A stretch of 24,954 bases of DNA from Ruminococcaceae bacterium UBA1730 (GCA_002315935.1 DCII01000022.1:1-24954); one strand, 5' to 3'. Positions 15,671-23,674 are shown, counted from the stretch's first letter. Notes: generated by a model from the letters alone, not told the origin. Made by a program: numbers and translations.

Positions 15671-16480
15671 ATGAAATATATAAAGAATTTTTATAAATAC
15701 AGATTTCTGCTTTATGAAATCGTTCGTAAAAATATAAAGCTTCAATACCGTGATTCCGTTCTCGGAATGTTCTGGACCTTCCTCCAGCCGTTAATGACAA
15801 CAATTATTCTTGTTATCATCTTCGGCAACGTTTTCGGAAGAAAGGGAACCGACATAGTCAATTATCCCATCTATCTTCTCTGCGGACGATTGATTTATGA
15901 ATTCTATTCGCAGTCAACCAAAAGAGCAATGCGTTCAATCAGAAACAGTGCATCGGTCATTAAGAAGGTCTATGTTCCGAAATACATATACCCTCTTTCA
16001 AATGTTATCGCAAACTTCATAACCTTCGTTATTTCTCTTTCGGTTCTTGCCTGCTTTATCATCTATTTCTATTTCTTCTCGGCAGAGCCACCTCACCTGA
16101 CGGGATATTTCTTCCTCTTCCCCATTCCGATTATCGTTCTGCTGATTCTCTCGCTCGGAGTAGGCATGATTCTTTCAACCCTTGAGGTTTTCTTCAAGGA
16201 TATTGAATATCTCTATGAAGTATTCTGTATGCTTCTTTTCTACCTCACTCCCATCTTCTATCAGATTAAGCAGTTGAAAATCCAGACTCCGATATTCAAC
16301 TATATCCTCAAAGCAAATCCGCTTTATTCGATAGCGGAAATGTTCCGCTGTTGCGTGCTTTACGGCAGAATGTTTGACATCTATCATCTGCTCTATTCGC
16401 TCGGCTTCAGCATTCTCATGCTTCTTATCGGCGTTTTCGTCTTCTATAAGAAGCAGGATAAATTCATTCTCCATATTTAA
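15671..16480 (+). CDS. Polysaccharide/teichoic acid ABC exporter permease (TagG/Wzm-like)
   Basis: 269 aa, ABC-2 family permease with about six membrane helices. The N-terminal KNIKLQYRDSVLGMFWTFLQPLMTTIIL motif is characteristic of TagG/Wzm, which move undecaprenyl-linked polymer across the membrane. ATG at 15671 follows AGGAGATAAT, which overlaps the stop of the previous gene; a longer in-frame opening to 15494 lies inside the glycosyltransferase gene and is rejected. It pairs with the ATPase 14 nt downstream. Confidence 0.92.
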   Translation: MKYIKNFYKYRFLLYEIVRKNIKLQYRDSVLGMFWTFLQPLMTTIILVIIFGNVFGRKGTDIVNYPIYLLCGRLIYEFYSQSTKRAMRSIRNSASVIKKVYVPKYIYPLSNVIANFITFVISLSVLACFIIYFYFFSAEPPHLTGYFFLFPIPIIVLLILSLGVGMILSTLEVFFKDIEYLYEVFCMLLFYLTPIFYQIKQLKIQTPIFNYILKANPLYSIAEMFRCCVLYGRMFDIYHLLYSLGFSILMLLIGVFVFYKKQDKFILHI

Positions 16481-16494
16481 CGAAGGGAGATATT

Positions 16495-17238
16495 ATGAGC
16501 AAACCTGCAATAAAAGTTGAGCATATGAGTATGCTTTTCAACCTCAACAAAGAAAAGGTTGATAACTTAAAGGAATATTTCATCAAGCTTGTCACAAAAA
16601 AGCTTCATTTCACGGAATTCTGGGCACTCAAGGATATTTCCTTCACTGTTGAAAAGGGAGACAGAGTAGGCGTTCTCGGCTTCAACGGAGCGGGAAAATC
16701 CACTCTGCTCAAGGTTATTTCGGGCGTTCTCAAGCCAACGGAAGGAACAGTTGAGGTCAGCGGAGTTATCGCCCCGATGCTTGAGCTCGGAGCCGGCTTT
16801 GATATGAATTATTCCGGCAAGGAAAATATTTTTCTTTACGGTGCAACTATGGGATATTCAAGAAAATTCATTGAGCAGAAATATGATCAGATTGTTGAAT
16901 TCTCTGAGCTTAAGGATTTCATTGATGTTCCCGTTAAGAATTATTCATCGGGAATGAGAGCAAGGCTCGGCTTTGCAATTGCAACGGCTGTTGAGCCTGA
17001 AATTCTTATTCTTGACGAAGTTCTATCTGTCGGCGATGCAAAATTCAGAAAGAAGAGCGAAAACAAAATCCGTTCAATGTTCGAAAAAGGAATAACGGTT
17101 CTTTTCGTTTCTCACAGCACGGAGCAGGTGCTCAGCATCTGCAACAAAGCGGTTATTCTTGACCACGGCAAGCTCATTGCCGAAGGCTCGGCAGAAGAAA
17201 TCTGTGCTCAATACGAAGAAATGATAAAGAAAAAATAA
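16495..17238 (+). CDS. Polysaccharide/teichoic acid ABC exporter ATPase (TagH/Wzt-like)
   Basis: 247 aa. N-terminal helix region with KEYFIKLVTKKLHFTEFWALKDISF typical of TagH/Wzt, Walker A GFNGAGKST (about 61-69), signature YSSGMRARLGFAIA, Walker B ILILDEVLSVGD, and the switch His in FVSHST. It is shorter than Wzt or TagH proteins that carry an extra C-terminal domain, so no carbohydrate-recognition domain is present. Energises export with the permease encoded immediately upstream. Ribosome site AAGGGAGAT. Confidence 0.93.
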   Translation: MSKPAIKVEHMSMLFNLNKEKVDNLKEYFIKLVTKKLHFTEFWALKDISFTVEKGDRVGVLGFNGAGKSTLLKVISGVLKPTEGTVEVSGVIAPMLELGAGFDMNYSGKENIFLYGATMGYSRKFIEQKYDQIVEFSELKDFIDVPVKNYSSGMRARLGFAIATAVEPEILILDEVLSVGDAKFRKKSENKIRSMFEKGITVLFVSHSTEQVLSICNKAVILDHGKLIAEGSAEEICAQYEEMIKKK

Positions 17239-17253
17239 GAAAGGAAGATAATT

Positions 17254-17970
17254 ATGGTATTTGCCGCAGTGTTTGCAGGCGGAGTCGGCAGCCGTATGGG
17301 CAATTCCGACACTCCTAAGCAGTATCTTGAGCTTGGCTCAAGGCCCATCATTATTCACACCATCGAAAAATTCTTTATAAATGAAAAAATAGATGAAATC
17401 ATCGTTCTCTGCCCGAAGCCCTGGGTTGCTCATACCCGTTCACTTATCGCAAAGTTCATTCCCGAGGGCAAGAAAATCAGCGTTGTTCAGGGCGGAGACA
17501 GCAGAAACGGCACTCTTGAAAACGCAATTAAATTCATCGAGGAAAACTACGAAACCGATGAAAACACAGTTATCGTTACCCACGATGCGGTCAGACCCTT
17601 CCTCACCCACAGGATGATTGAAGAAAATGTTGAAGCCGCTCTTGAATACGGTGCTTGCGACACCGTTGTGCCTGCAACGGACACAATTGTCGAAAGCGAA
17701 AACGGAAGCATAATCAGCTGTATCCCCGACAGAAGCAAGATGTATCAGGGTCAGACTCCGCAGTCCTTCCGTCTTAAAGAGCTTGAAAGAGTTCTTGCAA
17801 GCCTGACCGAAGAAGAAAAAGCAATTCTAACCGATGCCTGCAAGATTTTCTCAATCAAGAATAAAGATGTATTTTTAGTCAAAGGCGAGGTTTTTAACAT
17901 CAAAATCACCTATCCCTATGACCTCAAGGTTGCCCAGACACTTCTGAAAGGCAAGGACGACAATGATTAA
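17254..17970 (+). CDS. tarI: D-ribitol-5-phosphate cytidylyltransferase (IspD/TarI family)
   Basis: 238 aa. Makes CDP-ribitol from ribitol-5-phosphate and CTP, the activated donor for ribitol-phosphate wall polymers. The IspD-like fold shows the CTP-binding FAGGVGSRMGNSDTPKQY (7-24), THDAVRPF and the YQGQTPQSFR motif. The neighbouring tarJ (8-nt overlap) makes the ribitol-5-phosphate reading far more likely than IspD of isoprenoid synthesis, although sequence alone does not fully separate the two. AGGAAG site 8 nt before ATG. Confidence 0.9.
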   Translation: MVFAAVFAGGVGSRMGNSDTPKQYLELGSRPIIIHTIEKFFINEKIDEIIVLCPKPWVAHTRSLIAKFIPEGKKISVVQGGDSRNGTLENAIKFIEENYETDENTVIVTHDAVRPFLTHRMIEENVEAALEYGACDTVVPATDTIVESENGSIISCIPDRSKMYQGQTPQSFRLKELERVLASLTEEEKAILTDACKIFSIKNKDVFLVKGEVFNIKITYPYDLKVAQTLLKGKDDND

Positions 17971-18985
17971 TGCAGTTTACAGGCTTGTTGCTCCCGGCAT
18001 GATTGATGTTGCCTGCACCGAGCCGAATTTGAAAACAAGCGTTATTCTTCGCCCGGAATATCTCTCAATCTGCAAGGCGGACCAGAGATATTATCTCGGC
18101 AACAGAAGCCGTGAAGCTCTCAAGGAAAAGCTTCCGATGGCTCTTATTCACGAATGCGTTGCAAGGGTCGTTTTTGACCCGACCGGGCATTTCAAAAAAG
18201 GTGAGCTTGTTGTTCCCGTTCCGAATACTCCGACGGAGGATGACGATATTATTGCCGAAAACTACCGCCGCTCAAGCCATTTCTGCTCAAGCGGATATGA
18301 CGGTTTTCTCCGTGACTATATTGATATTTCATATGACCGCCTTGTGCGTGTGCCCGAGGGACTTGACCTTCGGATTGCTTCATTCACGGAGCTTATCAGC
18401 GTTGCGGTTCATGCGGTCAGTCGCTTTGAAAAGTTTTCGCACGGCCGCAAAAATTCAATCGGCGTCTGGGGAGACGGAAATGTCGGCTTCATAACCGCTC
18501 TTATTCTTCGTGCATTATATCCCGATTCGAAGCTCTATATTTTCGGAACGGTTTATGAAAAGCTCGGTTATTTCTCATTTGCAGACGGCACATTTCATGT
18601 TGACCACATTCCCGAAAACCTGACCATCGACCACGGCTTCGAATGTGTCGGCGGAGAAGCCTCAAGATTTGCAATTGCACAGATTATTGACATAATTAAT
18701 CCCGAGGGTTCAATCGGGCTTATGGGTGTCAGCGAAAGCTTCATCGGTGTCAACACAAGAATGGTTCTCGAAAAGGGTCTTCGTCTTTTCGGCTCAAGCA
18801 GAAGCGGAGTTGCCGATTTCGAGCGAACAATGCAGATTTTGGAGGACAATCCGCAGATAGCGGAATACCTCGAAAACTTGATTGGAAATGTTGTTGAAAT
18901 TCACTCAATCCCCGATATTCATTCAGCATTTTCACAGGACATCAGCCGCAACTTCGGCAAAACTGTTTTAAAATGGATGAAATGA
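17963..18985 (+). CDS. tarJ: Ribulose-5-phosphate reductase
   Basis: 340 aa, the usual size of TarJ. Medium-chain zinc-dependent dehydrogenase that reduces ribulose-5-phosphate to ribitol-5-phosphate with NADPH, supplying TarI. The N-terminal domain has the ICKADQRYY, HECVARVV and VPNTPTEDDD stretches seen in TarJ; the Rossmann part (about 170-260; SIGVWGDGNVGFITALIL) binds NADPH. It overlaps tarI by 8 nt with AAGGA 5 nt before ATG, indicating coupled translation in equal amounts. Confidence 0.92.
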   Translation: MINAVYRLVAPGMIDVACTEPNLKTSVILRPEYLSICKADQRYYLGNRSREALKEKLPMALIHECVARVVFDPTGHFKKGELVVPVPNTPTEDDDIIAENYRRSSHFCSSGYDGFLRDYIDISYDRLVRVPEGLDLRIASFTELISVAVHAVSRFEKFSHGRKNSIGVWGDGNVGFITALILRALYPDSKLYIFGTVYEKLGYFSFADGTFHVDHIPENLTIDHGFECVGGEASRFAIAQIIDIINPEGSIGLMGVSESFIGVNTRMVLEKGLRLFGSSRSGVADFERTMQILEDNPQIAEYLENLIGNVVEIHSIPDIHSAFSQDISRNFGKTVLKWMK

Positions 18986-18986
18986 T

Positions 18987-20261
18987 ATGAATTATAAATT
19001 TTCCATCATCATACCGGCATATAACTGCGAGGCATTCATCGGCGAAACCGTTGGATGCCTTCTTAGTCAGACCCTCAAGGATATTCAGATTATTATTGTT
19101 GAAGACGGTGCAACCGATTCAACTGCGGATATAATCCGTGATTATCCTTCAAAGCACAAAAACATCACCGTTATCAATCAGCCTAACGGCGGAGTTTCTT
19201 CGGCGAGAAATCACGGAATTGAATATGCCGAGGGAACATACACACTTTTTCTTGACAGTGATGACCTTATCACCTCTGATACTCTTGAAAAAATCTATAA
19301 CCGCATGGAGGAAAAGAAAGCGGATATGGCGATTTTCAGAATGAGACGCTTCGGATTCGGAAGTGAGGATGATAATCCCGTTGCAAAGGAGCTTTCCGAA
19401 GAAGAATATATTGATTGCTTCGATAAACGCCTTATCTGGAATTTTCTTCTCGGCAACAAAGCGTTCCGTACTTCAATGCTGAAAAATTCTGATGTACGCT
19501 TCCCTGCAACAAGATACAGCGAAGACGGAGCCTTCAACATGAGCTTCATTTACAGGCTCTCTCCTGTTATTACAGGCGTACCCGGAGCAGTTGCGAAATA
19601 CCGCCGTTGTGACCCCGAAAAGCATCCTTCCGTTACGCAGTCAATCAGCATGATTTATGTTGAGGACTTCATCAGGTCGCTTGATATTGTCAAGGCGGAA
19701 GCTGAAATTGCTCTTGAGAGAGATAATATCAAGGATAAAGATGAGTATAAGCAGGAGCTTACTGTTAAAACTTATTGCACTCTTATGAACGAATTCTATC
19801 GTCTCTTGTGGGGTGCAGATGATGAAACACTTGCCTTTATCAGCCAAAAATGCAGGGAACTCCATTCACAGATGACAGCTGAAAAACTAAAATTCTGTGA
19901 TGATAAATATAAGGAGCTTGGGCTTGCACTTGCTTCCAAAAAAGAAATTGCAGATGTGCCGTTTCTTTCTGTTAAGGTCAGAAGCAACGCAAGCGAAGGC
20001 TTTCTTAAGTCGATGTATCATCAGTCGCTCCCGATGTTTGAGCTTCTCATGAAGAATATTCCCGAAGAAACGCATGAAAATATTCACCCTGTTTCAGATA
20101 AACCGAAGGGAAAAATCACAATTTCTCTTTCCGGCAGAAAGTCGGTTGACAGCCGTCTTTTCAGAGTCATATTCTTTCTCAAGGTCAACACAAAGCTCGG
20201 TATTCTGCCGCCATTCGCCATAAAACACTGTGCATTTCTTTTCCTTAAATTCAAGAAATGA
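18987..20261 (+). CDS. Family 2 glycosyltransferase with long C-terminal domain
   Basis: 424 aa. N-terminal GT-A domain (about 1-220): FSIIIPAYNCEAFIGETVGCLLSQT, IIVEDGATDST, the LDSDD metal motif, and RYSEDGAFNMSFIYR. The remaining ~200 residues are helical and of unrecognised function. Such proteins commonly sit beside tarIJ and a TagF/TarL-type transferase and are thought to glycosylate or help polymerise the wall polymer. Start lies 1 nt after the tarJ stop, with GGATG upstream. The C-terminus is basic and weakly hydrophobic (KVNTKLGILPPFAIKHCAFL), possibly membrane-associating. Confidence 0.85.
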   Translation: MNYKFSIIIPAYNCEAFIGETVGCLLSQTLKDIQIIIVEDGATDSTADIIRDYPSKHKNITVINQPNGGVSSARNHGIEYAEGTYTLFLDSDDLITSDTLEKIYNRMEEKKADMAIFRMRRFGFGSEDDNPVAKELSEEEYIDCFDKRLIWNFLLGNKAFRTSMLKNSDVRFPATRYSEDGAFNMSFIYRLSPVITGVPGAVAKYRRCDPEKHPSVTQSISMIYVEDFIRSLDIVKAEAEIALERDNIKDKDEYKQELTVKTYCTLMNEFYRLLWGADDETLAFISQKCRELHSQMTAEKLKFCDDKYKELGLALASKKEIADVPFLSVKVRSNASEGFLKSMYHQSLPMFELLMKNIPEETHENIHPVSDKPKGKITISLSGRKSVDSRLFRVIFFLKVNTKLGILPPFAIKHCAFLFLKFKK

Positions 20262-20274
20262 TCGAGGGATTAAC

Positions 20275-21384
20275 TTGAAAAATCTTTTTTACGGCTTATA
20301 TGCTCTGTTTTTCAATATTTGCAGAAAGCTTTTTCCGCTGAAAAACAACAGAATTTGTTTCGTTGCTCCGCATAACGGCGGAGAGCATGATTCGCTCGGC
20401 ATCATGAAAAAATATGTTGAATTGCTCGGAAGCTACGAAACCGTTTCTGTTTCAACCCGTGACCTTAAATCCTCCGTTTTCAGTGCAATCGGATTCTTCA
20501 CCTCGGGAGCAAAAAAGCTTGCAACAAGCAGATATGTTTTTCTCAACGATAATTTTATGCCTATGGCAAGGCTGAATTTTTCGCCCGATGCAACCGTCAC
20601 TCAGCTCTGGCACGCAGAGGGTGCATTCAAGAAATTCGGTCTCTCAGCTCCCCTTTCCGCCGATATTGCCGAAAGAGAAAAAGCTTGTTCAAAAAGGCTG
20701 GATTATATAATCTGCTCCTCAAAGAATATTGCTTCAATCTATGCCGAAGCCTTCGGCACGGATATTGAAAAGGTTCTTCCGCTCGGCTCTCCGAGAGTTG
20801 ACGAGCTTTTGGCGGAATGCGACAGCGATTCAATGAGAAAAGCCTTTGACGAAAAGCATCCCGAATGCAAAGGAAAAAAGCTCATTCTCTATGCTCCGAC
20901 ATTCAGAGAATCTCCCGAAAAGGATTCAGCTCTTCTTTCGCATATTGATGCAGAGAAATTCAACGCTGAATTCGGCAATGAATATCAGCTTCTTATCAAG
21001 CTTCATCCGCAGATAAATTCCGCTTCGCCTGTTGAGAAAACAACCGATGTGACCAAAGAAGACATCGGAATGCTGACCCACATCTGCAAAATGGTTATAA
21101 CGGATTATTCATCCGTCTGCATGGATTTTGCACTTCTCTCAAAGCCCTGTATATTCTTCGCCTTTGACCTTGAGGAATACGAAAAGGAGCGTTCGTTCTA
21201 TTTCGATTACGAAAGCTATGTTCCCGGGAGGGTTGCCAAAACCTTTGATGAAGTTCTCGAAGCAATAAGAAATCCCCAAAGCTGCGAGGATTCTCTCGAA
21301 AGCTTCAGGGAATTCAATTTTGATTATATCGACTGCAACAACGCAAAAAGAATTTTCGATGCGGTTACTGCATCCAACTCATAA
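20275..21384 (+). CDS. CDP-polyol phosphotransferase, TarL/TagF (Glyphos_transf) family
   Basis: 369 aa. Transfers polyol-phosphate (ribitol- or glycerol-phosphate) from its CDP donor to a lipid-linked acceptor. Diagnostic motifs: ICFVAPHNGGEHDS, QLWHAEGAFKKFG (catalytic His region), LPLGSPRVDELL, LYAPTFRE, IKLHPQ and ITDYSSVCMDFALLSKPCIFFAFDLEEY. With tarI and tarJ in the same operon, ribitol-phosphate is the favoured substrate. I use TTG at 20275, preceded by GAGGGA; an ATG at 20230 lies within the previous gene. The last 20 nt overlap the convergent homologue on the other strand. The N-terminus is basic-hydrophobic (LFYGLYALFFNICRKLFPLK), fitting peripheral membrane attachment. Confidence 0.9.
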   Translation: MKNLFYGLYALFFNICRKLFPLKNNRICFVAPHNGGEHDSLGIMKKYVELLGSYETVSVSTRDLKSSVFSAIGFFTSGAKKLATSRYVFLNDNFMPMARLNFSPDATVTQLWHAEGAFKKFGLSAPLSADIAEREKACSKRLDYIICSSKNIASIYAEAFGTDIEKVLPLGSPRVDELLAECDSDSMRKAFDEKHPECKGKKLILYAPTFRESPEKDSALLSHIDAEKFNAEFGNEYQLLIKLHPQINSASPVEKTTDVTKEDIGMLTHICKMVITDYSSVCMDFALLSKPCIFFAFDLEEYEKERSFYFDYESYVPGRVAKTFDEVLEAIRNPQSCEDSLESFREFNFDYIDCNNAKRIFDAVTASNS

Positions 21385-22483
21385 TAAGACCTGCGACCCG
21401 TTCAGTTGAATGTCCGTCGCAGGCTCCTACCTGCCCTATTCTGAATTTTTCCATTCGGTCAATGGGCGGGTCTTTTTCTGCTCTGCGGATGCTTTCAAGA
21501 AGCTCATTGCCGTCTGTTATAAGCTCTCCCGGCAAATCATCGGGGAATTTCAGATAAAAAGCTCTTTCATATTCTTTATAATCCGGGCAGTAGAAAACCA
21601 AAGGTTTTCCGAGAAGCACCGCATCATGCGAAACCGAAGAATAATCAGTTATCATCACATTGCAGGCGGCGGCAAGCTCAAGAGTTGATTCAGCTGACAA
21701 GTCAAAAATCCTTTTAAACCTTTCACCGAGCATATCATAATCCATAACCGGATGGCGTTTTATGATGAATATTTCATCATCATTCATTGAAGCATCCAGC
21801 TTCTTCCAGTCAATTCCGGCATTATAAACAACTCTTTCTCCGTTGATTTCACGGAAGGTCGGGCAATAGAGATATATCTTTTTTTCTTTGAATTCAGAAT
21901 GAGTATCAAAAAAATGAGCTTTCATGGAGCTTTTTTCGGAAAGAAGCTTATCCGTTCTCGGCAGACCGAGCGGAAGGCAGATTTCCTCGCTGACTCCGAA
22001 AGCTCCTGCAAAGAATTTTCTGCAATCCTCGCCGGTAACAATCACCGCCGAATACTGCGAATGGGTTGCCCTTTCCTGTGCCTCGGTCAGCTTTGACGGT
22101 GCATCAAGCCCGAAGCTTTTGAACGCTCCGCCTGCGTGCCATATCTGAATGAGCCTCTGACCCTTGCGAAGCTTTAATGAACGCATATAGCGGCAGTAAT
22201 CATCTGTAACAATAACCTTGCTCGTCAGCAATTGAAAACAGATTTTCGGTTGAATTTTCTGTGCATGAGGAAGCATATGAGCACAGACAGCCTTTTCGCA
22301 GTCAAGTGCATCATAGACCATCTGACTGTTTTCAAGAAGCCTCCCATTTGCACGGATTGAATAGAAAAGAACCCTGTTCTTTATCGGAAAAAGCTTGCAG
22401 AATGCAAAGAATATTCTGTTAATAAATCTGAAAACTTTAAATCTTGTTTCAATAGGAATAAGCTTTCGCAAAAACGCCTTCAT
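21365..22483 (-). CDS. Second CDP-polyol phosphotransferase (TarL/TagF family)
   Basis: 372 aa, paralogous to the 20275-21384 product: IQIWHAGGAFKSFGLDAP, LPLGLPRTDKLL, LYCPTFRE, IIKRHPVMD and ITDYSSVSHDAVLLGKPLVFYCPDYKEYERAFY align motif for motif, but the rest has diverged. The N-terminus LFPIKNRVLFYSIRANGRL suits priming-type or side-branch transferases. Substrate unknown. ATG at 22483 with GGGGTG 5 nt upstream; the upstream in-frame start at 22528 lies within its promoter. It faces the teichoic acid operon tail to tail with a 20-nt overlap and has its own promoter, so it is regulated separately. Confidence 0.88.
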   Translation of the reverse strand: MKAFLRKLIPIETRFKVFRFINRIFFAFCKLFPIKNRVLFYSIRANGRLLENSQMVYDALDCEKAVCAHMLPHAQKIQPKICFQLLTSKVIVTDDYCRYMRSLKLRKGQRLIQIWHAGGAFKSFGLDAPSKLTEAQERATHSQYSAVIVTGEDCRKFFAGAFGVSEEICLPLGLPRTDKLLSEKSSMKAHFFDTHSEFKEKKIYLYCPTFREINGERVVYNAGIDWKKLDASMNDDEIFIIKRHPVMDYDMLGERFKRIFDLSAESTLELAAACNVMITDYSSVSHDAVLLGKPLVFYCPDYKEYERAFYLKFPDDLPGELITDGNELLESIRRAEKDPPIDRMEKFRIGQVGACDGHSTERVAGLIMSWMQ

Positions 22484-22499
22484 AGTTTCACCCCGAAAA

Positions 22500-22528
22500 A
22501 GAATAACACAAAAACCTTCTAAAGTCAA
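22500..22528 (-). promoter_or_regulatory. Promoter of the second phosphotransferase gene
   Basis: Minus strand: -35 TTGACT (22523-22528), 17-nt spacer, extended -10 TGTTATTCT (TATTCT at 22500-22505). The predicted start near 22493 leaves a very short leader, about 10 nt, with the ribosome site at its 5' end. Confidence 0.55.
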
Positions 22529-22558
22529 TTAATCAGTTTTTTCGCTCATCAAAGGGTC

Positions 22559-22586
22559 GAAGCCGCATCCTTGCGGACACGGCTTC
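22559..22586. other. GNRA-loop hairpin downstream of the XRE gene
   Basis: GAAGCCG / CGGCTTC outer stem, with inner GTCC-GCAA-GGAT on the minus strand, giving about 12 pairs capped by a GCAA tetraloop. No T-run follows directly on either strand. It lies between the XRE gene end and the phosphotransferase promoter and may end or stabilise the XRE transcript. Confidence 0.55.
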
Positions 22587-22623
22587 AATAGAGGAGTTGT
22601 ATATAAGAGGGTAAGTAGTGGTC

Positions 22624-22872
22624 TTATTCGTCAATTCCGAGGAGCTGATTAACTGTCATGCCGAGAACCTCGGAGAGAGCCTTAAGCTCAAAATCTGTTA
22701 CATATCTGATCTGACCTTCAAGCTTTGAAAGTCCGGAAGCGTTAAGATCAATCCCTTTAATCTGGAGCTGTGTGAGAAGATCCTTCTGCTTCATGTTGAT
22801 TTCTCTGCGTCTTGCTTCAACTTTTTCTCCAACGATGTTTCTGTCACCGAGTGACTGTTTTCTGACTCTCAT
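22624..22872 (-). CDS. Small XRE-family helix-turn-helix protein
   Basis: 82 aa. A short basic N-terminus (MRVRKQSLGDRNIVGEKVEA) leads into a single HTH_3/Cro-C1 domain (about 15-80; MKQKDLLTQLQIKGIDLNASGLSKLEGQIRYVTDFELKALSEVLGMTVNQLLG). It has no ligand or dimerisation domain. Excellent GGAGG 8 nt before ATG and its own promoter. Similar stand-alone XRE proteins are common in Clostridia; targets unknown. An interrupted palindrome (22928-22954) in its leader is a candidate autoregulatory site. Confidence 0.87.
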   Translation of the reverse strand: MRVRKQSLGDRNIVGEKVEARRREINMKQKDLLTQLQIKGIDLNASGLSKLEGQIRYVTDFELKALSEVLGMTVNQLLGIDE

Positions 22873-22927
22873 TTAATTCGCCTCCGATTTATTATTATAC
22901 GGTTTGTATAATTTCTTTGATGTTCCT

Positions 22928-22954
22928 GTTGACCTTTACTTTATTTCCGTCAAC
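22928..22954. promoter_or_regulatory. Interrupted palindrome upstream of the XRE gene
   Basis: Perfect 6-bp arms GTTGAC / GTCAAC around a 15-nt centre, located just after the predicted XRE transcription start, where bound repressor would block elongation. Confidence 0.4.
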
Positions 22955-22961
22955 GCTATGT

Positions 22962-22990
22962 ATCATATCATACTTTTTTCGAAAAATCAA
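22962..22990 (-). promoter_or_regulatory. XRE gene promoter
   Basis: Minus strand: -35 TTGATT (22985-22990), 17-nt spacer, -10 TATGAT (22962-22967). The leader is about 80 nt. Upstream (22991-23110) is extremely AT-rich with repeated A and T tracts, which could act as an UP element; I see no gene in it. Confidence 0.55.
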
Positions 22991-23114
22991 GTGTTTTTTT
23001 AAAAAAATTTGAATTTAATCTTCTTTTTTAAAAATTAGATATATTTTTTTCTGCTTTTTAACATTTTCCGTTAATTTTTTCGCAGTTTTGACATTTTTCA
23101 AAAAATTAATTGTA

Positions 23115-23146
23115 GAAAAAACGCCGTAGAGCCTACTCTCTACAGC
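23115..23146 (-). terminator. Intrinsic terminator after the small membrane protein gene
   Basis: Minus strand: GCTGTAGAG / CTCTACGGC stem (9 pairs, one wobble), 6-nt loop, then GTTTTTT. It lies about 90 nt past the stop codon at 23235. The opposite strand has only a weak T tail. Confidence 0.82.
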
Positions 23147-23234
23147 ATTTTCCGAAAAATCAATATATTTTTGAGCGATTTAAACATATTACCGAAATCA
23201 TTCTTTAAATCTCATAATTTCACGGCATCCGTTT

Positions 23235-23504
23235 TTACGCAACCCTGTGTCCGCATTCGATAAGAGTGAATTTTGACTCGTTGAAATCATCCTCAATCGT
23301 TTCCGGTGCTCTGCTCTGAATGCGTGATGCCGCCGATGCAGCCGCAGACTGCTTACGCAGACGGCGGTTGCGAAGATGAATATAGCATGCTCTTGCAAAT
23401 TTTCTTTCAAAGGCGGCAATTTTAGGCTCATTTATTAAAGCTGCAATTGATAAGACAATAAGTCCGAATTCAAAAACCGATCTGATAATATCTATAACTG
23501 ACAT
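23235..23504 (-). CDS. Small single-pass membrane protein, unknown
   Basis: 89 aa. Residues about 5-27 (DIIRSVFEFGLIVLSIAALI) form one membrane segment, followed by a strongly basic region (KIAAFERKFARACYIHLRNRRLRKQ), an Ala/Ser-rich stretch and an acidic end (APETIEDDFNESK). By the positive-inside rule the C-terminus should be cytosolic. I recognise no family. Start ATG at 23504 has a very good GGAGGA 7 nt upstream; the longer open frame to 23579 begins inside the promoter and is rejected. Transcribed from a perfect consensus promoter whose spacer and -35 carry a LexA/SOS-like palindrome, and ended by a good terminator, so this is a complete single-gene unit. A damage- or stress-induced role is inference. 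Confidence 0.78.
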   Translation of the reverse strand: MSVIDIIRSVFEFGLIVLSIAALINEPKIAAFERKFARACYIHLRNRRLRKQSAAASAASRIQSRAPETIEDDFNESKFTLIECGHRVA

Positions 23505-23550
23505 ATTTTTATCCTCCATGTGTTCAAAACATTTGTTCTCTGTGATTATG

Positions 23551-23579
23551 ATTATATCAGACGAACATTCGTTTGTCAA
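23551..23579 (-). promoter_or_regulatory. Consensus promoter of the small membrane protein gene
   Basis: Minus strand: perfect -35 TTGACA (23574-23579), 17-nt spacer, perfect -10 TATAAT (23551-23556). A perfect sigma-A promoter generally needs a repressor, consistent with the overlapping palindrome. Confidence 0.9.
23560..23577. promoter_or_regulatory. LexA/SOS-like (or TetR-like) operator
   Basis: GACGAACATTCGTTTGTC: arms GACGAAC / GTTTGTC match at 6 of 7 pairs around a 4-nt centre. It contains CGAACnnnnGTTTG, close to the Gram-positive SOS box (CGAAC-n4-GTTYG). It covers the spacer and -35 of the 23551-23579 promoter. A half site AATGTTCG at 23584-23591 exactly mirrors CGAACATT at 23562-23569. 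TetR-family operators can look similar. Confidence 0.6.
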
Positions 23580-23624
23580 TACAAATGTTCGATTTTTTTA
23601 ACTTTTTTTGAAATTATTCTTATG

Positions 23625-23653
23625 TTGACAATATAGCTTTAAAACAATATAAT
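23625..23653 (+). promoter_or_regulatory. Consensus promoter of the metallophosphatase gene
   Basis: Perfect -35 TTGACA (23625-23630), 17-nt spacer, perfect -10 TATAAT (23648-23653). The start near 23660 leaves a leader of about 15 nt carrying GGGAGATGA before the ATG at 23675. Confidence 0.88.
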
Positions 23654-23674
23654 ATCATTTCGGGAGATGATAAA

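Noticed and set aside
18987..21384. Split TarL-type bifunctional gene caused by a frameshift
   Set aside because: The two genes are different families (GT2, then Glyphos_transf), each with complete motifs, its own stop and a proper RBS between them.
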